Assembly (NCBI GenBank): GCA_001600095.1
Contig: BCIX01000005.1
Coordinates: 502,523-566,522, forward strand
DNA length: 64,000 nt
Direction of reading: 5' to 3'
DNA from: Bullera alba
Taxonomy: Eukaryota; Basidiomycota; Tremellomycetes; Tremellales; Bulleraceae
Positions 55,466 through 64,000 of this stretch are shown in pieces (the stretch's first letter is position 1; every line of letters begins with the position of its first letter). The position numbers were made by a program, and so were the translations under genes. The notes under the pieces are model-generated. The model had not been told where the DNA came from. It saw only the letters and a list, made by a program, of their open reading frames with translations, and ran no database searches.

Positions 55466-55860
55466 ATGGAGGCGCCGATCCAACAGCGGATAGAGGACAA
55501 GCTGAGGGCGAGCCTGACTGTCGAATACTTTGTGAGCTACACCAAGCGTCTGGACTATTCGTGCTAAGCGCGGCTGTAGGACATTGTCGACACGTCCGGC
55601 AACTGCGGCTCGTCCTTCGCCTTGACATTGGTCTCACCGGACTTTGGAAAGAAGACGACATTGGCTCGACACAAGATGAGTAGGTGATAGTCCGTCACCG
55701 GCTTGAAGGCGACGCTGAGCGTTCATAGTCAACTCACTACTTGCGGAGGAGATTGCGGTGTTGCATGCGTTCTCACAAGTGAGTAACAGAGTCGAACGTG
55801 ACTGATCTCTAGAAATCCTATACACCGGAGCAGTGGGTCAAGGAGCAGGCGAAGCAGTAG
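55466..55860 (+). CDS. FRA2: BolA-like protein, BolA2/Fra2 type
   Basis: Cytosolic/nuclear BolA partner of monothiol glutaredoxins in iron sensing. Four small exons (the first 55466-55531, last ending TAG 55858-55860) read MEAPIQQRIEDKLRASLTVE, then YFDIVDTSGNCGSSFALTLV, then SPDFGKKTTLARHKMINSLL, then AEEIAVLHAFSQKSYTPEQW, then VKEQAKQ, about 87 residues. The class-II BolA features are visible: the invariant RHKM(I/V)N helix start with its His, the Cys in GNCGSSF as glutaredoxin/iron-sulphur ligand, and the ALHAFSQKTYTPEQW-like end. No presequence, so not the mitochondrial BolA1/3. None of the exons is long enough to appear as a sizeable open frame. Confidence 0.92.
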
Positions 55861-56084
55861 CTACATAGGGAATCATAGAGTCAGCATATGCATGTATCCA
55901 TAGCCTGATAGGAAGGCGCATCGTTTACATACCTGGTATACTCAGGATAGACCAACTCGTCGCTTCATCCTCCGAGACCACGATATCGCGATGGATCAAC
56001 CCGTCGCTTCGTCATCTCCGACCTCCACTTTGACGGTCCGCGAAAGTTCGATTTCAGTCTTCTACATCACTCACTCCCGCCGCA

Positions 56085-57080
56085 ATGACTCAGCCCACGA
56101 TCAACACGGAGCAGCTGCCCGGCTTCCTAGCAGAGATCAAGGCCGCCGTGCCATTAGCGTCCTCGTCACACCTCCCGACGTCTCTTCCACTGGCCTTTCC
56201 GACCCCGTTGCACACTCTCAACACTCTGACCACGCAGCATCTCGTCTATGCCGTGCTGTCACATCCTCAGCATGCTGCCTACTTCCGCCAGTCTGGCGCC
56301 AACGTCCGCGACACTACCACTCGAGGGGTCTTTGGACTGTATTTGTCTTCTGGAGAGGAGTGGAATAGGGAGAATCTCCTGAGCAGTGCGGCATGGGGTA
56401 GCGGTGCGATCAACGAGGACAAGATTAGGGAGTACTTTGGGATAGAAACGACACAGGAGAGGGAACACGAGACGATGAAGGGTATCAAGGTTGGAGGGAG
56501 ATGGGAGGAGGGAGCTCAAGTCGCAACGGCTCTGACGGACCTGTTCCACGATTTGGGCCAGAAGTTAGGGGCTGCGAAATGTGTCGGCGAGGTCGTCAAG
56601 GATGTCTTAGAGAGGAACAGTGAGGAGGATGACTCTGCAAGGATATGCTGTGAACAAGTGAGTCGACCTATCGACCCCGCTGACAGTAGGCCGTCGCCCT
56701 AGTACCCTCGCTGGCAGATCCATACGAATCGAAACGTGAGTGCGCATAACGGTCGTGGCTGACAAGCAGATGTCCCGGTCGCTCCTTTACGACTACTGCA
56801 AGATCTGGCAGTGCGTCAGGAACAACACCACGACCTAGACATTCAGATCTCAACGGTGTCCGAGCTGTCCAATGTCTCTCCGCTGCCGCTGCCTCTAGAA
56901 CCATTAATCCGGTGCAGAGTCTTGACAACAGATACGCCTGGTGTGGAATCAGGCGACATACCGCTCGACGTTCAACTCGCCTTGATCGCGGCTTCCCAAG
57001 AGGTCAGCGTGACGCTACACGCCATTGACAATACGTCCTTGTTGGACCTGTCCCGCGGTTGTGAGAGACTTTGTGCATGA
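56085..57080 (+). CDS. Unknown conserved-looking protein (~310 aa)
   Basis: Exon 1 56085-56656 (ends ICCEQ), exon 2 about 56692-56736 (AVALVPSLADPYESK), exon 3 from about 56771 (VPVAPLRLLQDLAVRQEQHH) to TGA 57078-57080. The phases agree across both introns. The protein is Leu-rich and mostly helical, starting MTQPTINTEQLPGFLAEIKA. It has blocks such as TTQHLVYAVLSHPQHAAYFR, GVFGLYLSSGEEWNRENLLS and VATALTDLFHDLGQKLGAAK, and no signal peptide or membrane helix. The second half is a predicted strand-rich domain (LDIQISTVSELSNVSPLPLP, then LIRCRVLTTDTPGVES). I do not recognise it. The stop could move if a further intron exists near 57060. Confidence 0.65.
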
Positions 57081-59108
57081 AATTCGTGGTGGGCAGTACT
57101 GAGGGGATACACGGAGATGGAGAGCGGGAAGCCAGCATACGATCGAGGAGAGGGAGCAGAGGCACCGGTCAGATACGGTATCGCTATGTGAGATATGCCC
57201 CCTATCGACTACAAGCCAAGCATGTTGGCGCAAGCATAGTCGGAGCTGCTCGCATTCTGAGTTGGATACGCGGTAATCCGAACCCCGTCGAAGTGGCCCT
57301 TCACCAGTGAATATCCAGTACTTGTTCGTGCGCCTGGCATTGTGGATCGGTGGTTGGACGATAAGATGAGAGTACACTGATCGTTATATTATGCCTGATC
57401 ACCAAGCACCCTACTTCCCCTGCGATCTCCAGGGACGAGAGCCGAAGGCTTGATGACGAGCACCAACCCAAGCTCTGCCCCCGACTTCCAACTGAGCCCA
57501 GCACTACCACCTCAACCCGCCAGCCCAACCACCGGCCCTCTTCCCCTCACACTCTACCACCCTGACTAGCCGCGGAGACATGAGTGAGTTACTCGCTCTG
57601 CGATACTGTCGTCGATCCCAACGGATTGGTGACTGAGATGGCTGCAACCCGGTGTAGGCCATCGGTTCCGTAGCGAGCCCAATCGGGCAAGCTTATAGCT
57701 GGGCAAGCAGTCATTAGGGGACGTTGAAGTTTCCATCGTGCGATCGCGCGAGATTTCCGATGTCGATTACTGGTAAGGGTGAGCCATGGGCAGTGGGCCA
57801 TCGGCGCGATTGCGAAATCTCCCGCGATCTCCGGCGACCAGGTGACATGTAAGACGGGCGGCGATCACTGCGTCTCTTGTGGACTTTATACCTGGTTGAC
57901 TCTGAGCTCGAAGACTAGTACCGAGCGCTCGAGTGTACCTCTTCTCGGATGTAATTGAGCTCGCTTCTGCGCAGTTCAGGCCCCCATAACTTAGCCCCAA
58001 GCTTCAAGCTTGAACTATAGAGTGGCTCATCAGCCGGCGAAGATGAGTCTGCTAGGGTAGCAAATTCCAGCGAGTGGTGTATCCTGCGCTCGAACTGGTG
58101 CTTGTGCTTGACGCTGGATGGGACTGAGTTGAACGGTTCGCCACTATTTGCAGAGGTCCCATCCTCCAAGCTCGACTGTTCGAGGCTGAGGCATTGTGAG
58201 GCGTCCTCCGGCGATCTAATCAGGGGTATAGACTCATTGTCGAAGCGAGTGTAAACTATGAGCACGAAGATTGCCATCCGAAATCCAGCACTTGTCCAGG
58301 TCCTGCTGGTCGCTGCTGGTCGTCGTTGATGTGTTGATGGACCGGCGGCAATCGTCGCTGACAGCAGGAGCAGCTCACAGTGGCCAGCCCGGTAAAAGCG
58401 GTTTCCAGCTCTTGCAAGAGGACAGTAGAGGACCTAAGAGGACCTGGGCAGGGGACTGCAGGGGAAGAGCTCTGTGACGTAATATCCATTCCGACTCGAT
58501 CGTTCCTTAAGGGACCTTAAGGGTCGAAACCCGAAGCCACATTGACGACACTGCCGTAAGCCGACACGCGAGGTTGTCCAAACTCCAAGCTGTTTAGAAG
58601 CTGTTCTAATCAGTTCTAATCGCCTTACCTCTTCCTACAAACTTTCTGAGTAGACCCCGGGTGTTGCCTTGCTCAGACTTTGCTAATGCTGAGATCCTGC
58701 ACTGGCTGCACAGGGCCACAGGCTAATTGTGCTTGAAGCTTGAAGCTTGAAGGACGAGGTGCATGGAGCTGGGTGCACACACTCACGACAATAAACGACT
58801 TCATCAACACTTGCACCGCGACCGATCCTCCTCGCCGACATCAGGCTGCAGCTCAGCTCACAACGCTCAGCTCGCCTCGGGGAAGCTGCTGCACTCAAAA
58901 CCAGCTCGGACCCGCTGAAACGCTTCCCGCGTCAACTCCGATCCGCCAGAGCCGGCAACGCATCGACCGCAGCAGTACAGCTGTATTCGTAATTTCATCA
59001 TCGACACAACGTTGTTGGAACGTTGGAACAGGTTGGGACGTCGAGGTCGGTGTACGGAATTGAACCTGGCCATCCTTGTCAGGACTCAGCCTCGACGGTT
59101 CCGCGACG
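57081..59108. promoter_or_regulatory. 2-kb intergenic region upstream of the histidine kinase
   Basis: No gene I can support. It contains tandem decamers at 58303-58322 (CTGCTGGTCG twice, perfect), 58417-58446 (AGAGGACAGT, AGAGGACCTA, AGAGGACCTG), 58448-58467, 58505-58524 (CCTTAAGGGA, CCTTAAGGGT) and 58604-58623 (TTCTAATCAG, TTCTAATCGC), and a perfect heptamer triplet GCTTGAA at 58731-58751. A minus-strand open frame at 57915-58277 and a 38-codon plus-strand frame at about 57456 have no family signal. Confidence 0.5.
58303..58751. repeat. Cluster of short tandem duplications (7 and 10 nt)
   Basis: Six independent short tandem duplications in 450 bp, five of them with exactly 10-nt units and different unit sequences; the last (GCTTGAA x3) has a 7-nt unit. 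Confidence 0.7.
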
Positions 59109-62100
59109 ATGCTAGACCGCTCGAGGATAGACACATCGTCCTTGCCCAAGGCGTACTTGAACGTGAGTGGGCGACATCGAGCTCTCACTTTGGCAGAAGC
59201 TAATTGCACAACCCTAGGCATACCCCTATCCCGCCTTCGTACTCGTCTCACCCATCCCTCTTCCGACTATCAATGACGACGTGGACAGAGATGGACTGCC
59301 TATACCGCCCGAGGGGCACCAAATTCCATTCACCAGGTCGACCCACTCGCTCATACACCCCTTCAAGCCGATATACTCCAACGCCAAGTGGACCAACTTG
59401 ACGCAAGGAGTCGACTTTTTGGACTGCTTGTCTGTAGATCAGGCGAGAGTGGTGGGCGAGTGGATCAGCGGAGCTAGAGCAGTAAAGAGGAAGAGGGAAT
59501 CGTCAACGACATCTTTGCAGCAATTCAGCTCGGCAGGACCATCGGATCTGTCAAAACATCATCGCCGTTCAGCGAGGCGACACTTCCCTCGGTACGGTGC
59601 GACGCCGAGCGAGGTCACTGCCAGCTTTGCCAACACTACTATCTCCCCTCGGACCTCGTTCGACGCCACAGATGGCACGCCAATGCCAGACGTCACCCCG
59701 AGATCAGCACCACCCAGCGAACCTCCGGCCGGCTTTTGGGAACCGGAGAATCACCCTTACGACGATAGAAGCTCCGAGGGCATCGCCTCCAATGCCGACT
59801 CGGACACTGGCCTGGAGGACTACCATGAAGGAGAGGGCAATGGATCCGAAACATTGACAGTTCAATTGAGCGGTCCGTGTTCGGTGACATTGGAGATGAC
59901 AAAGACGTCGATGCCAGTGTGGCAGATCAGTGCGACCGGTTCGAGATCACAGATGCACACCCACACTTTCAACATCATCACCACTATACCTAAGAGCAAA
60001 GTGCGGTATCCGAACCAGATAAACAGGGGAGATGAGCGGGAAGAACAGAGGGAATCCGTCCAACAAACGCCAACAGCACTCTTACCGGTCGTTCCTCCGA
60101 GACCAAAGACCAGGATATTGGGCAAACGGTCATCACCGACTCTAGGTCCCGAGTTGACTCTGCCGCAAGATCCATCGGACCGGATAGACATTGAGCCTTC
60201 CGCTTTCGACATTACGCCTCGAGATGAAATCATGGCTCTGGATCTACCACCACCGACCGTCCTGAGGCCGTTGCAGAACAGTCGAGCCTTGGTGTTCAAC
60301 AAGGATGGCACGGTGAACAGGCGTACCCATGTTCAGAAGGGGTTGAGCAGTAGCGGCAGGTCGATGGACGTCCACGAGCTGCTTATGACTACGGATTGGA
60401 CAAAGACCCCTCTTGGACCGATGGAAAGCTGGCCGCAGTCGCTCAAAACGATTGGTGAGTAACATATGTCACCGTCTGCTGACGCTCTTAGTCTGCCTGG
60501 TGATGCAGTACCCACATCAGTGCTGTCTGTGGTGGGGTCCGGAACTCACGTTGATTTACAATGCGCCCTATGCCGAGGTCATTCACAAACACCCAGACAT
60601 CTTCGGCACATCAGGCCCCAAGGCGTGGTCAGGTGAGCAGGCTTGAGCTTGAAGGCGATGGCCGGCCTGATGCCTTGGCAGAAATCTGGAATTCGTTGGG
60701 CCCTTTGTCAGAATTAGTGCTCAGTGGAACACCAGTCTACAAGGAGGATGGTGAGTGATACCCTGGTGGTGGGTCGGGAGACTAATTCTGCCTAGACTTT
60801 CTCTTGTTCAAGCAACTACCGCACCAGGGCACGGGGACTTTCGAGGTCTACCACACCTGGCTATGGGTGCCTGTACTCCAGGAGGACGAGACCTTTGGCG
60901 GTCTGTGGAACGCTACGATCGACAGTACTCAGAAAGTCCTGGCCGAGAGACGGCTGGCTACGGTGCGAGAGATGGGAGAGAGGACATGTGAGTGGCCATC
61001 GTGAAGCTTCGCTGACCGAGCAGCAATTGTACGAACGATGCAAGAATTCGACACCGCCGTGCTGGACATTCTCGCATCCAATCCCCGAGATGTCCCCTTT
61101 GCCTCGCTATATCACGTAGAGGTCGACCAGCAAGAACAGAAGGCGTCTCCAGTCCAGTTTTCCGGCAGAGCAAACGTAATGTCACCTCACCACGACGAAG
61201 AGGTCAAGAGTGTGACTCTACACCTCGCCGGTCAGGTCGGCGTGCCTGACAAACATCCATCATCGCCCTCGATCGTCAAACTCAGCTTGTCGAAACGTGC
61301 GCCTCGAGACAGTCGAACATCGCTCAACCCATTCTCGCATGGAGTCGCCGGTTCGCCCACAATGTCCATCATGTCAGGATTGTCGAGTATACCTCGGCCC
61401 AAGCTGTCGAGATCGGAGAGTCCGTCCGTGACTTCGGAGAATGGAAGTCAGGGAGCGTCCAAATCGTACTCTGGGACAAACCCCACGAGCGCCTCGAAGA
61501 CGACAACCGCCTGGCCGTTCAAGGAAGCTCTGCAGACGAGACGGCTGGTGCTGGTGGAAAACTGTTCAGAATTGATAGATGGATACGACATCAAGGTCTG
61601 GGACGAACTGCCAAACGCTGCAGTGGTCATTCCCATTGCCAATGACTCAGACGATGGTGTTCCTACAGCCGTCATGGTCGTCGGTCTCAACATCAGGAGA
61701 CCTTTCGACGACGACTACGAGTCTTTCCTCCATGTGTGAGTTGGGGAATGCCTTGGCAAAGGAAAGGAGAACTGATGTTGTTTCAGTCTTCGACTGCAAT
61801 TGGCATCTGGGCTCGCTGCGGCACGGTCGTATGAAGCTGAGCGACAGCGGATAGACGAGTTGGCGGCATTGGACAGGGCCAAGTCGCTGCTCTTCTCCAA
61901 CGTGTCTCACGAGCTGCGAACGCCCTTGACGTTGGTAGCGGGACCTTTGGACGATTTGCTAGCAGAAGCACAGGAAGGTCCAAAGAAACAAATGCTGGTC
62001 ATGGCTCGGCGGAATGTGTGAGTCGTTGGATCTTCGCTGGGGTATAGACGCTAATCAATCCTATAGTCGGCGATTGTGGGTACACGCGCATAGTTTACGC

Positions 62101-64000
62101 AGGAGATACTGACTACTCGACAGAACACGTCTAGTGTCCACTCTTATGGACGTCAGTCGACTAGAGGCAGGAAGGTTGAAGGGCTCTTTCCGACTGGTCA
62201 ATCTAGGTGCAATGACGCGTGATCTTGCGGTAGGTCGGATCAAAGCGGCTTCGGGGAGCTGTATTGATCCTTCCTCCAGGCTCTCTTTGGGGCAGCTATC
62301 CAGAAAGCAAGATTGGAATACGTGATCGACTGTGATTTGAGTCCCCAAAATGTCTATGTCGATCCTGATCACTGGGAGAAGATCTTGTTCAATCTGATCG
62401 GTGCGTAGATAGGGACATAACTTAGCGGAGCCCGTCACTGATGAACCTGTAGGAAACGCTTTGAAGTACACTATGGCTGGGTGAGTCGTCTTCTCTTTGG
62501 AGTGTGGTAGCGTGGACTGATCTTGGCTAGATTTGTCCACGTCCACCTGTATTACAACGCCACCGAGGTGATCATGGACGTGAAGGATTCCGGAGTCGGT
62601 ATCCCGAAATCCGACATTGGTCTCGTGGGCGAGCGTTTCCACAGGGTGCAATCCGTCAGCAGATCGTACGAGGGGACGGGAATCGGTCTGGCTTTGATCA
62701 AAGTGAGCGTGCTGCCAACAACGCTGATGAGGTATGCTGACTCGTGTAGGAACTGATCAAACTCCATGGCGGTGTCTTGGAGATTGACAGTCACACAGCC
62801 GAGGAAGCCGCAGACAAGTCTCGTGAGTCTAGGAGCAAGGCAAACTCACGCCATCAGGACTAACGTTTACCAGATGGCTCGACATTCCGCGTGAGAATAC
62901 CGTAAGTCCAGCGTGACACTTCTGGCCTTTTAGCTGAAGCACTCCTCTAGTCTCGGCTCTGACCACCTCCCCCGGGATGCCATCAACATGTCAGATGCAG
63001 AGCCCGCTTCCGGACGAGTCTACGGTCAAGGCATAGTGGACGAAGCGATGCAGTGGAACGAGGACCGGGACACGAGGGACAGCGGGGCTGGATCGACAAT
63101 GTCCGTGCTCTCGTCTGGCGATTCGGCGGAGAGTTCGACCGGGTCAAGGGGTCTAGACCCTGCCACTCTGTACTTCCGCAAGGACGACGTGATTCTGCTG
63201 GTGGATGACTCGCATGATACACGACGGTACGCAGCTTCTCACTCAGTGATAACCTCCGAAGCTGATCTTCTTTGGTAGGTACATGAGATCGATATTTGCG
63301 CCCTACTGCAATTTGATTGAAGCGCGGGATGGTCAAGAAGCCCTCAAGCTTTGCGAGTCTCATGCTCCGGATCTCATCATATCCGACGTCATGATGCCAA
63401 TTGTGAGTATGACACCCTTGCACCGTGCTGACCATCAGATGGATGGATTCGGACTGTTGAGCGCGCTCAAGTCCTCGCCCAAATTCAAGATCATCCCTGT
63501 CATCATGCTGTGAGTAACCCAGAGGTTTCGGCGCTGATCCTATCAGGACTGCACGGGGTGGCGACGAGGCAAAGGTGGAAGGGTTGTTAGCGGGAGCTGA
63601 CGGTAAGTCGAGGCCAATGACAGCCTGGCGGTGGACTGACCAGCCTAGATTACCTCGCCAAGCCGTTCAATGCGAGGGAGCTGGTCGCGAGGGGTGAGTC
63701 GTTTCGTGATAGATCTAGGGTAAGCGCTGATATTTGGGCTCAGCGCACATGCAGTTGCAACTGGGGAAGAAGCGGAGATACCTCGAAGACGCCTTTGCCG
63801 AGCAGACTGCGGAGATACGAGCATTGTCAGAGTGTGAGTGAACCTGCTTGCATCCTGCCTGCTGACCCCGCTTAGACTCGCCCGGTGGTATTTTCCGCTT
63901 GGACGAAGACATGAATATCACATTCACCAACACCGCCTGGCACGAAATCTCGGGATACCCCACAGGAGAGGTCGTCTCCGATTGGACTCGATACATTGCC
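59109..64000 (+). CDS. Hybrid histidine kinase, 3' end outside window
   Basis: A cytosolic two-component sensor kinase. Exon 1 is 59109-59162 (MLDRSRIDTSSLPKAYLN), intron to 59217, then many exons. N-terminal ~400 residues are Ser/Pro-rich after a PAFVLVSPIPLPTINDD start. A PAS-like block follows (DWTKTPLGPMESWPQSLKTI, then YPHQCCLWWGPELTLIYNAP), a GAF-like block near 61.0-61.7 kb, then HisKA with the phospho-His in LLFSNVSHELRTPLTLVAGP (about 61904), N-box EKILFNLIGNALKYT (about 62440), G-boxes DVKDSGVGIPKSDIG and YEGTGIGLALIK. A receiver domain follows (VILLVDDSHDTRRY, DLIISDVMMP, MLTARGGDEAK, DDYLAKPF) with the acceptor Asp near 63385. After it a second PAS domain starts (GGIFRLDEDMNITFTNTAWH) and the window ends. 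A PAS after the receiver implies a second kinase module, as in Cryptococcus Tco2; that link is inferred. Confidence 0.88.

Noticed and set aside
57915..58277. 120-codon minus-strand open frame upstream of the histidine kinase
   Set aside because: Starts with a hydrophobic MAIFVLIVYTRF but continues without any recognisable pattern; no acceptor or donor context that supports it.
1..64000. CRISPR array, insertion sequence, retrotransposon or other large mobile element
   Set aside because: No regularly spaced direct repeats, transposase, reverse transcriptase or long terminal repeats were seen; the only repeats are short tandem duplications.

Overview
This window reads as nuclear DNA of a basidiomycetous yeast or fungus, most likely a tremellomycete (Cryptococcus/Kwoniella/Saitozyma-like; the genus is not resolved). 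Genes are compact, about half lie on each strand, and nearly all are split by many short introns (about 40-60 nt, GTGAGT/GTAAGT donors, CTGAC/CTAAC branch sites). The gene content is fungal core housekeeping: an SSU processome protein, eL36, a Pol III subunit, MPP-beta, Hem25, Pdx1, Yip1, Cps1, Ctf8, Hel2 and a mitochondrial uS9. There is no operon structure, no CRISPR array and no recognisable transposon. Most gene models were assembled by hand by joining exons across frames.

Layout. 0-12.5 kb: 3' end of an unknown Ser/Pro-rich protein (+); a secreted GH37 acid trehalase (-); RRP7 (+); a Mit_KHE1 protein (-); a small glycine-rich membrane protein (+); RPL36 (-). 12.5-25 kb: a mitochondrial-type protein with an RnpA-like C-terminus (+); a carboxylesterase-fold protein that lacks its serine nucleophile (-); the ribosome-quality-control E3 ligase HEL2 (+); an MtnX-like HAD phosphatase (-); CTF8 (+); vacuolar carboxypeptidase S (-). 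25-36 kb: a multi-pass membrane protein (-); MPP-beta (-); YIP1 (+); PDX1 (-); HEM25 (-); an unknown coiled-coil protein (+).

36-43 kb holds two divergent transcription-factor genes. The minus-strand one has a fungal regulatory middle region but no zinc cluster that I can find. The plus-strand one has a perfect Zn2Cys6 cluster. The intergenic stretch between them carries five copies of a CGGAGGT(T/A) element in about 120 bp. The plus-strand gene also carries an internal tandem duplication of one intron plus exon. 43-64 kb: RPC11 (-); an intron-containing tRNA-Cys (-); a GH28 exopolygalacturonase (-); an SLX9-like gene (-) divergent from a large mitochondrial helical protein (+); a 2.6-kb regulatory region; a Pho85-type (PCL) cyclin (+); mitochondrial uS9 (-); a BolA2/Fra2 protein (+); an unknown protein (+); a 2-kb regulatory region; and a hybrid histidine kinase (+) cut by the window end.

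Functional themes: mitochondrial biogenesis and iron/haem (MPP-beta, Hem25, Pdx1, uS9m, BolA2, Mit_KHE1, the RnpA-like protein), ribosome production and quality control (Rrp7, eL36, Slx9, Hel2), and G1/S or chromosome cohesion (Ctf8 with paired ACGCGT boxes, PCL cyclin). The strongest unexplained signals are the CGGAGGTTA cluster with the exon-intron duplication at 39.8-40.7 kb, the RnpA-like protein, and recurrent 9-11-nt tandem duplications concentrated in the long intergenic regions.
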